In this document: piece after piece, positions 41,292-49,719 of the stretch | Layout of the letters: each line of letters begins with the position of its first letter | Numbering within the stretch: the first letter of the stretch is position 1 | DNA from: Akkermansia muciniphila | GTDB taxonomy: Bacteria > Verrucomicrobiota > Kiritimatiellia > RFP12 > JAAYNR01 | Assembly: GCA_945870025.1 (NCBI GenBank) | Contig: CAMBQN010000014.1 | Span: 1-64,000 of the forward strand | Length of the DNA: 64,000 nt | Direction: 5' to 3' | The notes under the pieces: model-generated | What the model was told of the DNA's origin: nothing | Databases searched by the model: none | Seen by the model: the letters and a program-made list of their open reading frames with translations, nothing else | Position numbers and translations under genes: made by a program

Positions 41292-41705
41292 ATCAATGGG
41301 TCCTTATCCGTCTGGGCCGACAGAGCATTTCTCGTTATTCCTTCAGCGTCCGAAGCCCAGCCGGGCCTTTTTCAATGGTTGTGATAGACCAGATGGAGGT
41401 CGTGAGGCTTCAGCAGCTCGGCGGCCGTCTGGAACAGCGCAGCGCTCTCCCGGATCGAATAGAGTTGAACACGGATGGGTCTTTTTGAGATGGATGAGCC
41501 TTTCCTTAATCGGCATCGAAGTCAGGGTTCGTAGCATGCCAGATGTGTGCGAAGATGTCCAGTTACATTCAGGGCCAGAATTGGGATTATTTCGTAACCT
41601 GGCATATTTTGTTCTTGCAAAAACACCAACTCCACCATACCGTGTGCCACTCCAAAAGTTAGCGGGTGATTTTTTGCAGATTAATTTTGGGAATGGGGGT
41701 CAGGT
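41292..41705. other. 414-base gap between divergent genes
   Basis: This gap should hold the promoters of the acs locus (leftward) and of the secreted-protein gene (rightward). I see a pseudogene fragment at 41372-41476 and an AT-richer right end (about 41580-41700), but no convincing -35/-10 pair. Confidence 0.4.
41372..41476 (-). pseudogene. Internally deleted sugar phosphate isomerase/epimerase remnant
   Basis: On the minus strand 34 codons read IRVQLYSIRE, the usual N-terminus of xylose-isomerase-like TIM-barrel sugar isomerases, joined directly to AELLKPHDLHLVYHNH, which in intact proteins lies about 100 residues later, and then a stop. The middle of the gene has been lost and nothing recognisable follows the stop. 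No start codon is attached. Confidence 0.6.
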
Positions 41706-44700
41706 ATGTTGCAATTGATTCGTGGGGTGTGCGCCGGTGCTCGTGGAGTGAAGGCCGTCACGCTTGCAGCCATATTCGTTTCCTCGTCGGCTTTTGCTGA
41801 TGCTCCACCCACAGTGGCGGCTCCAGCTTCGGCCAATCCGGCCGTCGTGACAGCAAAGACCACCGTCCTTTCTGTCTTGGGCGCGGACGACGGCGGCGCT
41901 GCCAACTTGGTCTATACCTGGAGCACAGTGAATACCCCGCCCGCGGTTCCGACCTACAGCCGCAACGGGAACAACGCCGCCAAACAGACCACCGTCACGT
42001 TCAAGGCGGTTGGCAGTTACACGTTTCAGCTCGTGATCGCGGACAAGGCCGGCCAAACGGCCACGAGTGAGGTGACGGTCGCAGTCTCGGCGACGCCCAC
42101 CTCGATCGCCCTGTCGCCCACGTCGCTGCGCATGAATCCCGGCACCTCGCGCACGTTTACCGCTGTCGTCCGCGATCAGTTCGTCAAGAACCTCGCACCG
42201 CAGCCTGCGGTCGCCTTTGCCATCAGCGGAGGCGGAACAGTTAGCAGCGACGGCGTCTTCACGGCGGCCGCGCCCGGCGGGCCGTACACGCTCACGGCCT
42301 CCTCCTGCGGCCGGCAGGCCACGGCTAGCATCACCGTCAACGCCGCGCCCGCCTTCGCCACACCGGCCGCCGTCAGCGCCAACCCCGTCACCACCACGAA
42401 CGTCGTCGCCACGGTGCTCGGAGCCGACGATGCGGGCGAGGCCGCCCTCACCTATATCTGGTCGGCCACCGGCCCCGCGAGTGTCACCTTCTCACCGAAT
42501 GCCTCGAAACTGGCCAAGGTGACCCAAGCAACCTTCAAGAAACCCGGCCAATACGTTCTGAAAGCCATGGTCAAGGACGCCCAATCTCTAACCGCCACCA
42601 GCACGGTTCCCGTGACGGTGGTGGCCACCGCCGCCCGCATAGTCGTCACACCGGCATCCGTCGCCCTCGATCCGCTGTCTACCCGCCAGTTTAGCGCCAC
42701 CGCATACGACCAGTTCAACGTCTTGATGGCGTCCCAGCCCGCGTTTTCCTGGAGCGCCCAGGACATCTCGATCAACGCCTCCGGCCTGGCCACCGCGGAT
42801 GGCGATGCGGGCGTGGCGTACCCGGTGCTCGCTCACGTGGGCAGCATCTTCGGCTCAGCCGTTCTCCAAATCAACAACGTCCCCACGCCACCTAAACCCA
42901 TCATCACCCCTGCTGGCGGATCCTTCAGTCAGCCGCAGACCGTCAGCATCACGCCCGCCGTGCTCGCCCCGCTCACCAACACCCCCGGCTGGCGCACGGG
43001 CGTCAAGTATCCGGGCCAAGGGCTTGAAAGCGTGGCAGCCCTTTCGCAGGACGGCGCAACCGTGGCGGCCATGCGGGCGCGCACGGCCGCCCGGATCCGG
43101 TGGCAGTTCCCCGGTGCGAGCCTGTCGCCCGATAGCGGACCCTTCGCGTTCTATATCTGGTCACTAGCCGATCTCTCTGCCACCTATTATCCCGCCCTCT
43201 TTGCCGGTGTCACGGAGTTCACGGACTGGGATGGCAACAATTATGACTTCTGGTACGCCGAGACCGGCAACCGCGTCTTTATGCTGATGACGCAGCACTG
43301 GACCGGTACGGGCGGCGATATTTCGCTCTGGAGCTGCGCCGCAGGCCTGACCCAGGGCGCCACGCCATCCCAGAACCTGGCGAACTTCGCCCGCATCCCC
43401 ATCAGCACCTTTGCCGGACAGGCCACTCGCTTTGAGTTCGCTGGTGAAAAAGTACGCCTCATCGTCGGCGCAGCCCCGCTGGTCAGCGCCACCACCGATG
43501 CCAATGGCTGGGTCACCTACACCGGCACGAACGGCAGCGGCCGCGTCACCGCCCCGATCGGCGCCACCCGCTTCTGGCTCACCCTCGCTGGCGGTGATCC
43601 GGTTGGCTCCCGCGAGATGATCATCTCCGATAAGCCCAAAACCACCACCCGCTTCACCTTCGATGGCTCGCCGGTCACCGAGGCGTCGCCCGCCGTCTCC
43701 GGTCCGCTCACGCTGACCCATGACGCCACCCTCCGCGCACGGGTCTACAGAGCCGCCTCTTACCGCTCCACGGAGACCGTCGCCGTCTTCACCTCCAACA
43801 TCCCGTTGCTCCCCGTCGAGTCGGTTGTCTCGCCGGCCTACCTCTCCATCGCCCACGCCACGCTCGACGGCACACCCGCGCAAGTCAGTTTGGACGGCCC
43901 CAGCGGCAACATGCCCGGACTCGCCATCGGCGACTTCCGCTACCTGATGCGCTACCCGCTCCTGCCCGACGCCCCCACGCCGCTGACCCTGCACCGCAGC
44001 GGCCTCGCCGACCTCACCGGCAGCGTGCTCTGGCGCGCACTGGAGATCGGCGTTGCGCCCGACACACAGATCCGCCTCGGCGAATCGGTCATCCTCTCCG
44101 CAAGCAACAGCATCGCCGGCGAACGCGTTATCACGGTCACTGACGCCTCCGGCGCCGTCTTTGCCGAACACCGAACGCTGAACCCCGGCCCCTGCTCCTT
44201 CCCCGTCCTCTTCGACCGGGCGGGCACGTTCACGGCGATTGCCACGCTCGACGGCATCTCCTTCGCCAGCCTCGTCATCTCCGTGACGCAGGTGGACCTC
44301 CAAGGTCCGATCGCCTGTCAGATCGGCTTCCGCCGCGAGAAAGAGGTCCTCGTCTACGGACCCGCCTCCGCCGTGTTCTTCACCGCCAACGATCCCACGC
44401 TGCTGCAAGTCAGCGTCAAGGAGACCACCGCTCGCGGCGTGCGTCTTTATCTCAAGCCGCTGAAGGCTGGCACGCCGATCCTGCAAGCCCGCTTGGGCAG
44501 TCCGACCGGCCCGATCCTCGCACAGCAAGAGGTGGACGAATTTGCCCTCTGTTCGCAGGCCACGACCTATATCGGCGTTCTGGAAACCTTCCCGGACGGT
44601 GCCAAGCTCCTCCAGACCAACCTGGAGATGGACCCGCAGGTCGTGAATCTGAACGTCTCGATGCACATCATCATCCGCGGCGTCACCTTTGAGGACTCGA

Positions 44701-44855
44701 CGCTGGACAAGACCATCAACACCAGCGACTTCACCTACGATGCCGCCAGCGGCAAATGGCTCTGCGCCTACCGGATGATCTCCACCCCCGACCTCTTCAC
44801 CGGCTCCTGCCACTCGCTCGCGATCTACCAAGGCAGTGACCCCGTGGGGCAGTAG
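41706..44855 (+). CDS. Large secreted protein with Ig-like (PKD/Big) repeats
   Basis: A 1049-residue exported protein with a signal peptide (hydrophobic stretch TLAAIFVSSSAFADA, about residues 18-32). Residues 35-330 are two copies of a pair of Ig-like domains. The first begins PPTVAAPASANP with VLGADDGGAANLVYTWS; the second begins PAFATPAAVSANP with VLGADDAGEAALTYIWS. Each is followed by a Big-like domain (SIALSPTSLRMNPGTSRTF and RIVVTPASVALDPLSTRQF). The central and C-terminal parts are beta-rich with no motif I recognise. The start ATG at 41706 has GGGGGTCAGGT upstream. It is probably a surface or extracellular adhesin or scaffold. A heptamer array follows, then the HExxH protein, perhaps in one transcript. 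Confidence 0.72.
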   Translation: MLQLIRGVCAGARGVKAVTLAAIFVSSSAFADAPPTVAAPASANPAVVTAKTTVLSVLGADDGGAANLVYTWSTVNTPPAVPTYSRNGNNAAKQTTVTFKAVGSYTFQLVIADKAGQTATSEVTVAVSATPTSIALSPTSLRMNPGTSRTFTAVVRDQFVKNLAPQPAVAFAISGGGTVSSDGVFTAAAPGGPYTLTASSCGRQATASITVNAAPAFATPAAVSANPVTTTNVVATVLGADDAGEAALTYIWSATGPASVTFSPNASKLAKVTQATFKKPGQYVLKAMVKDAQSLTATSTVPVTVVATAARIVVTPASVALDPLSTRQFSATAYDQFNVLMASQPAFSWSAQDISINASGLATADGDAGVAYPVLAHVGSIFGSAVLQINNVPTPPKPIITPAGGSFSQPQTVSITPAVLAPLTNTPGWRTGVKYPGQGLESVAALSQDGATVAAMRARTAARIRWQFPGASLSPDSGPFAFYIWSLADLSATYYPALFAGVTEFTDWDGNNYDFWYAETGNRVFMLMTQHWTGTGGDISLWSCAAGLTQGATPSQNLANFARIPISTFAGQATRFEFAGEKVRLIVGAAPLVSATTDANGWVTYTGTNGSGRVTAPIGATRFWLTLAGGDPVGSREMIISDKPKTTTRFTFDGSPVTEASPAVSGPLTLTHDATLRARVYRAASYRSTETVAVFTSNIPLLPVESVVSPAYLSIAHATLDGTPAQVSLDGPSGNMPGLAIGDFRYLMRYPLLPDAPTPLTLHRSGLADLTGSVLWRALEIGVAPDTQIRLGESVILSASNSIAGERVITVTDASGAVFAEHRTLNPGPCSFPVLFDRAGTFTAIATLDGISFASLVISVTQVDLQGPIACQIGFRREKEVLVYGPASAVFFTANDPTLLQVSVKETTARGVRLYLKPLKAGTPILQARLGSPTGPILAQQEVDEFALCSQATTYIGVLETFPDGAKLLQTNLEMDPQVVNLNVSMHIIIRGVTFEDSTLDKTINTSDFTYDAASGKWLCAYRMISTPDLFTGSCHSLAIYQGSDPVGQ

Positions 44856-44863
44856 TTATCACG

Positions 44864-44891
44864 ATTCCCGACTCCCGATTCCCGACTCCCG
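44864..44891. repeat. Heptamer array of a third type (ATTCCCG/ACTCCCG x4)
   Basis: Units ATTCCCG, ACTCCCG, ATTCCCG, ACTCCCG in strict alternation, in the 68-base gap between the two large secreted-protein genes. Confidence 0.92.
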
Positions 44892-44923
44892 AATTTTCAA
44901 CTCACACATTGACCGGAGCATAC

Positions 44924-47900
44924 ATGAAGCGTAAACTCATCTGCATCATGGCAATCGCATTCACAACTTGGATCATTCGGGCGGCGTTGAATCCGCACAT
45001 CACCGAGCTCGATTTGAGCATTGACGGTGTGGCCGACTATGACGAGTTCTATGAGCCATCCCCCAGCATCACCCCGAAAGGCCCCGGCGGATTCGTCTGC
45101 TCGAACGGTTGGAAAATGATCACGCTGAAAGCCGTCGGCGTCAACGACCCCATGAAGACGCGGCTGAACTGGAACAGCGCCAGGATCGAAGTATGGACTG
45201 CGACGAATGGCGGGACACAAGTTTTAAGCCCGACCCTGTGGGACCCGGCATCTTCCATGCCCACTCAACTATGGGTTAAAGGCGTCTCAGTTAGCGCCAC
45301 CGGCCCCACAAAAGACGCCAGTGGCAACTGGACGAACTGCGGCCCCGAAACCCTCTGCCTGGAAGCCATCAACAACGGTGCCAATCCCACCACACCCGGG
45401 ACGTACTATGACCGGGTTGCGTTCACGGTCTACCAGGTCGATTCCATCACAGTCACCCCCAAGAATGCACCAACCGGATATGTGTCTTCAGTTGGCGTGA
45501 GCATTGGCGCTGGCGGATTCGCCTCGGCCGCCCATCAGGCGGACGTGGATATCAAGGTGTTGCCAGCGGTGGCCAACATTTCGGTGGAGGTCAGTTTGGT
45601 CAATGGTCGAGGACATGAGGTTGGCCGGGATGCAAAATTGGAGATGGGGAGCTTGACCGCCACAGCGGATGTGGCTGCGGTGAAAGTAGCCACGGCCGCT
45701 GGGGGCGTCATTAGCGGCGTAATGACATCGAGCGATGTGCTGTCCGACGGCATTCTCAATCCGAAATGCACCATTCATACGATCCACGTGGATTCGGATG
45801 TCGCCTTTATCTGGGATACCGTGAGCGAGGAGGGCGAATGGACATTTTCTCCCGATGCATTGCCAGTGCCAGGGGTGCTGACTAATTTTCTGACCTTGCG
45901 TCATCACCGGGACGATACGACCAACGCACCTTCGGAACCCTTCGACAACCACGACATCACCTTCTTTGTGACCCAAGTGCAATTTTCCAGCAATGGTGTC
46001 CTGACAACGCTGGAGAATACTCCTGCTGCCCCCATGGACCTGAGTTCTTGGGCGTACTTCTCTTCCATGTCATATATCACCACGTCCAATGGCCTGGTGG
46101 AAGCCCCCTTGATCGTGGAGGATAATCCGGCTTTGGAGAGCATACAAATTACCGCTTACGACTGGAGCGTTTGGCTGGCGTCCGCTGTTCCGCCCCCCCC
46201 TGCGCCAGTGCCAATCGCTCCCGGTAGCCCAATTAATGGGGGTGGGGTTGCGTTAGCCAGCACCAAAGCCGCTGGTGCAGCCGCTCCTAATAATCCGGCC
46301 AACAGGGACATCCAGAGCGCGAACGCCGAGCATCCGACTGCAACTATCATCAACCAAGGTAACTGGATTAAGCCATTTTTCGTTCGCATTCCCGGGCAAA
46401 TACCTGTCACAACAAATATGCCATCGCTCACCGGGTATTATGGCGCGAATGTTAGAATATACTTGGGAACCAATGATGTGAGCGACGTGAGTGTAAAGGT
46501 TGTTCATTCAAACACCTCCCATCAAGTAGCTTCAGCCGGTGACGCCTGGTGGCATTGGACAAAGGGGTCTGTATTTCCAGCCCAAACCAATAACTATGCC
46601 AACTCCCTCAATGTATATTTCGCAGGCAACCCGACGCTGAATCGATTCGTCAATTATGTGGCTGTTCCCCACACGGCGGGTGTATTTCAATTGTCCTTAA
46701 TAGTTGGAACGCAGACCGTGGACGTTGTAAACATCACGGCGGTGGATGCGCGCCTGTGTTTTCCGGGTCCGAGCGTTCCTGTAATCCTGACGAACAATGG
46801 CATACATACGGCCATTGTCCCAGTTGGGAGATCGGTGGATTGGGGTGTCACGCCTCCCAGTCTCAACATGCAATGGACGCAACCGCCGGTTACGTTCAGT
46901 TCGACAAGCCTTAGCGCCACGAACGAGACAGAAGGGATGTTGCGCGGGGTTTATTCCAACAATCTGACCTGTACGTCATTTAAGGTCGTTGCAAATGTTT
47001 CGGGTTCTGATTATCTATGGTCTAAACAGCTACTCCCGACCGATCCTGCCGGACCTCAGATCGGGCGGAGAGGCGAACTTGTCGACCCCTGGTATATGAT
47101 CTGTCCGGACGTGAAGATCGCGAAACCATCCGGCCCGTTACCGGCGAACGGCGAGGCCGGCGCCAGCGCTGACATCGCCACGCATCCGCTGTACGTCTTT
47201 GACCATGCGAACCCCGGCCAGTGCAAAGTCACGGTCGAGACTTCCCGTCTGCTAGGTCTGGCTCCCGCCACTCGGCAGTTGGTCTGGGATCGGCTGATTT
47301 GGCGGATGCCGGCGGTCGGCAATGTGACGCCCCTGACGAATGCCTGCGCGCCGGTGCCTAACCAGCCGTGGGCCACCAACTTCCTGTACGCCACCATGCC
47401 TAACAACAACAGCGCTTTTGGTAACACCAACGTCTGGCTCGGATTCACCCAGCGCGTCGACTGGTGCTGGAGCACGAATGTCCAGTTCCGCTTCGCCCGC
47501 ACCGGAACCAATGCCGCCGCCCGCGTGATCGCGGCGGGCGCCCTCAGCACCAATTACGTCGCCGCCGGCAACCCCAACTGGTACGTCTACTGGCAGCAGG
47601 TCGCGAATGGGTTCAGCAATACAAATGGTCCATGGCCTAGCGGCTTCTTCGGCCCGCAGGCGCAGCGGATGGTCTACTCGAATAGCATGTATGGCATATC
47701 CGCGCAAACGACGAATGCAGTTGGGACATATGGCGGCGGACCTTACGGGCCGGGTTATCAGTGGATAGATGCCATCACTATTTATCGCTGGAACCAAATC
47801 GGCATCTTTGAATGCATCACCACCATCCACCACGAAAATGGCCACCGCCAATCGGATCAACTGCCGAACAGTCAGGGTGGATGGGGAACGGGGCTTGTAT

Positions 47901-48217
47901 ACTCGCCTTATGATGACCTAGATCAAGACATAATTCACAACACATGGGAGGTTGCAGGCGGAGGGGGATACGCCTTGGGTTTCGACACGAATGCAGCAAC
48001 ACGCATCAGCAACGCCAAATGGCGTGGAAACTGGGGTCACGGGTGGGCCGATGCGAATACTGTCACTAATCCACCCCCTTACCCGCAAAATCCCTACTGC
48101 AACACGAACGGCATTAACGCGACGACAGGGAGTGGGCTGTGTCCACGTAACGAGGCGCATGTTGATGCGCGAATATCGGATATTGAATTGAAAGATTGGT
48201 CTTGGGTCTTGCCATGA
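44924..48217 (+). CDS. Large secreted protein with a C-terminal HExxH metalloprotease-like motif
   Basis: A 1097-residue protein with a signal peptide (MKRKLICIMAIAFTTWII). Residues of about 200-410 form the domain shared with the lipoprotein at 14845. A Pro-rich linker (about 415-430) and several beta-rich segments follow. Near the C-terminus TTIHHENGHRQSD holds HENGH at residues 970-974, an HExxH zinc motif; the third ligand is not clear. After it come DLDQDIIHNTWEVAGGGGYALGF and RGNWGHGWADAN, segments that recur in two downstream gene fragments. I infer a zinc peptidase domain in an extracellular protein, but the family is not one I can name. The ATG at 44924 has CGGAG upstream. The next gene starts 13 bases after its stop. 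Confidence 0.72.
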   Translation: MKRKLICIMAIAFTTWIIRAALNPHITELDLSIDGVADYDEFYEPSPSITPKGPGGFVCSNGWKMITLKAVGVNDPMKTRLNWNSARIEVWTATNGGTQVLSPTLWDPASSMPTQLWVKGVSVSATGPTKDASGNWTNCGPETLCLEAINNGANPTTPGTYYDRVAFTVYQVDSITVTPKNAPTGYVSSVGVSIGAGGFASAAHQADVDIKVLPAVANISVEVSLVNGRGHEVGRDAKLEMGSLTATADVAAVKVATAAGGVISGVMTSSDVLSDGILNPKCTIHTIHVDSDVAFIWDTVSEEGEWTFSPDALPVPGVLTNFLTLRHHRDDTTNAPSEPFDNHDITFFVTQVQFSSNGVLTTLENTPAAPMDLSSWAYFSSMSYITTSNGLVEAPLIVEDNPALESIQITAYDWSVWLASAVPPPPAPVPIAPGSPINGGGVALASTKAAGAAAPNNPANRDIQSANAEHPTATIINQGNWIKPFFVRIPGQIPVTTNMPSLTGYYGANVRIYLGTNDVSDVSVKVVHSNTSHQVASAGDAWWHWTKGSVFPAQTNNYANSLNVYFAGNPTLNRFVNYVAVPHTAGVFQLSLIVGTQTVDVVNITAVDARLCFPGPSVPVILTNNGIHTAIVPVGRSVDWGVTPPSLNMQWTQPPVTFSSTSLSATNETEGMLRGVYSNNLTCTSFKVVANVSGSDYLWSKQLLPTDPAGPQIGRRGELVDPWYMICPDVKIAKPSGPLPANGEAGASADIATHPLYVFDHANPGQCKVTVETSRLLGLAPATRQLVWDRLIWRMPAVGNVTPLTNACAPVPNQPWATNFLYATMPNNNSAFGNTNVWLGFTQRVDWCWSTNVQFRFARTGTNAAARVIAAGALSTNYVAAGNPNWYVYWQQVANGFSNTNGPWPSGFFGPQAQRMVYSNSMYGISAQTTNAVGTYGGGPYGPGYQWIDAITIYRWNQIGIFECITTIHHENGHRQSDQLPNSQGGWGTGLVYSPYDDLDQDIIHNTWEVAGGGGYALGFDTNAATRISNAKWRGNWGHGWADANTVTNPPPYPQNPYCNTNGINATTGSGLCPRNEAHVDARISDIELKDWSWVLP

Positions 48218-48230
48218 TCGGAGGTCGTTG

Positions 48231-48767
48231 ATGCCCATGAGTATTAAGAGTCGAAGAATCAGACTTCTATTTGGATTCGTTCTTATAGGAATGCTGGTGG
48301 GGGTTGGGCTGTATGAATGGCTAACACAGTATTACTTTCCAGTACGAGATGCAGTGCCAATTGTAAATCTCTTGGAGAAGGGAGATTTTAGAGGAGCTGC
48401 ACGTCTAATTTCTGGGCCCCTTTTTCTGCCTAACGGCGAAATGGTAAGACTCCCAGATGGAAGGCCCAAGAGAGATCCCAATCGTATTCGGATTAGGGGT
48501 GTTGGTGCGGAAAGAATTAAGCGAGCCATCTTAAACGTTTTGAATGATTCATCGGATATCATTGTTTTACGGGAAACATTCAATTGTGTCATATTGGGCA
48601 CGATTGAACAAAATGTCTTATTCGATAAGCAGTCCGAATGCGCAATATTAGAGAAGGCCGTGATGCGGGTTAACGCAAAGAAGACAAGAGGAGAAACCGA
48701 TTGGTCCGTGGGAGTTAGTTCAAACGGATGGTACTACCTGAATATGAGTCATCTGGTTATTGATTAG
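48231..48767 (+). CDS. Small membrane-anchored protein A, next to the HExxH protein
   Basis: A 178-residue protein with one N-terminal transmembrane segment (about residues 10-30, LLFGFVLIGMLVGVGLYEWL) and a soluble domain outside the cytoplasm. It is clearly related to the protein at 48987: RDPNRIRIRGVGAERIKRAIL matches GDPKRIKITGAGALEVKRALL, and SECAILEKAVMRVNAK matches KEWAIIGAAAERQSAK. I recognise no known family. The start has GGAGG six bases upstream and lies 13 bases after the HExxH protein stop, so coupled expression is likely. Base composition is lower in GC than the flanking genes. A partner or inhibitor of the protease-like protein is one possibility; nothing in the sequence proves it. 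Confidence 0.7.
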   Translation: MPMSIKSRRIRLLFGFVLIGMLVGVGLYEWLTQYYFPVRDAVPIVNLLEKGDFRGAARLISGPLFLPNGEMVRLPDGRPKRDPNRIRIRGVGAERIKRAILNVLNDSSDIIVLRETFNCVILGTIEQNVLFDKQSECAILEKAVMRVNAKKTRGETDWSVGVSSNGWYYLNMSHLVID

Positions 48768-48805
48768 AGCCTGGCTGAAAAGGGGTTTGCGAATGTATTT
48801 TTTGA

Positions 48806-48982
48806 CCCGGCGTTCAAGATTCAGGCTTGAAACGGCATGGGACGGGGACGGGAATCGTGTGGACCCTTGCAAGTGATGCGGATGGCGATTTAATCAATGA
48901 CCTCTGGGAGACGAACGGGGCGGTGGGTTATCTGTTGGGGTTCCGCATCACTTCTCCAACAAATTATGCTGAGACGGAGTAA
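48806..48982 (+). pseudogene. Orphan C-terminal fragment of an HExxH-protein paralogue (1)
   Basis: After an in-frame stop, the frame reads GTGTGIVW, then DADGDLINDLWETNGAVGYLLGF, ending SPTNYAETE and TAA. This matches GWGTGLVY, DLDQDIIHNTWEVAGGGGYALGF of the intact protein just after its HExxH motif. The fragment keeps a better Asp-rich DxDxD pattern than the intact gene. It has no start, no HExxH motif and no upstream part. Its stop lies 4 bases before the next gene, whose ribosome site overlaps its last codons. Confidence 0.7.
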
Positions 48983-48986
48983 TCCA

Positions 48987-49502
48987 ATGAAACGATATCT
49001 GGTGTTCGGGTTGGTAGTGGCGGGTTGTCTTTTGGCCGCAATGGGGGGACGCCTGTACTACACGCATCGCTACCTTCCGATTCAGGCTGTTCAACCGATC
49101 ATCAAACTGCTGGACGAGGGCACAAGGAATAGCATTGAGGAAGGGACGTATCGGGTTCGGGGTCTCATGATCGTGCAGTACCCGGCGGGGAGAAGTGGGA
49201 TGGAAGGGGATCCCAAGCGGATAAAGATAACGGGCGCTGGTGCGTTGGAAGTGAAGCGCGCGCTGTTGCGGGCGATGGAGAAGGCGACCGATCCCGTAAC
49301 GCTGCAGTTTCTACTTACATGCGTGGGTGCTTCAGCAGAAGAGGGGACACTTGTTTTCCGAGGCGAAAAGGAGTGGGCCATCATCGGGGCTGCGGCAGAA
49401 CGGCAGAGCGCGAAGCCTTGGCAACACTTGTATTTCTTCGTAACGAAGGACACGAACGGCGTTACAGTGTTGGGCGGTGGTTCAACGATGCGAATACCGT
49501 AA
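48987..49502 (+). CDS. Small membrane-anchored protein B, paralogue of A
   Basis: A 171-residue paralogue of the protein at 48231 with the same plan: an N-terminal transmembrane segment (YLVFGLVVAGCLLAAMGG), PIQAVQPIIKLLDEG against PVRDAVPIVNLLEKG, then the GDPKRIKITGAGALEVKRALL core and a beta-rich end (LYFFVTKDTNGVTVLGG). GGAG lies eight bases before the ATG at 48987, within the final codons of the orphan C-terminal fragment. So the pairing of an HExxH-protein C-terminus with a following small gene is repeated here even though the large gene has decayed. Function unknown. Confidence 0.7.
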   Translation: MKRYLVFGLVVAGCLLAAMGGRLYYTHRYLPIQAVQPIIKLLDEGTRNSIEEGTYRVRGLMIVQYPAGRSGMEGDPKRIKITGAGALEVKRALLRAMEKATDPVTLQFLLTCVGASAEEGTLVFRGEKEWAIIGAAAERQSAKPWQHLYFFVTKDTNGVTVLGGGSTMRIP

Positions 49503-49554
49503 CCGGTAAACTTGGTGACGATTCCGTGTTGAGGTGCCATCCGCAGTCACCTAG

Positions 49555-49706
49555 GGTGCCAACAGAAACTGGGACCACGGGTGGACGAACGCCACGGGGT
49601 ATGCAATCGAGTGGGGTCGGGGTCTGAAAGTTTGTACATCAGAATCCAAGATGTCTATCCGGATGGTAATGTGCGCATAAAAGGCATCAATCTCACGTCG
49701 CCATAG
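49555..49706 (+). pseudogene. Orphan C-terminal fragment of an HExxH-protein paralogue (2)
   Basis: ANRNWDHGWTNATGYAIEWG matches the RGNWGHGWADAN segment near the end of the intact protein. A frameshift near 49618 moves the reading frame to SESLYIRIQDVYPDGNVRI and a stop at 49704-49706, matching the position of EAHVDARISDIELKD at the end of the intact protein. No start or upstream part exists. The next gene begins 13 bases after the stop. Confidence 0.6.
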
Positions 49707-49719
49707 GGAGACCGGAATC

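Noticed and set aside
41020-41718. A + strand gene of about 230 residues across the hypB-like gene start and the gap
   Set aside because: It is antisense to the hypB-like gene at its start, has no recognisable motif, and a pseudogene on the other strand explains part of it.
48987-49502. Selfish element inserted into one paralogue of the HExxH gene
   Set aside because: The fragment before protein B ends with a proper stop and carries its ribosome site, so B follows a C-terminus just as protein A does; the fragment after B is better explained as a third unit.
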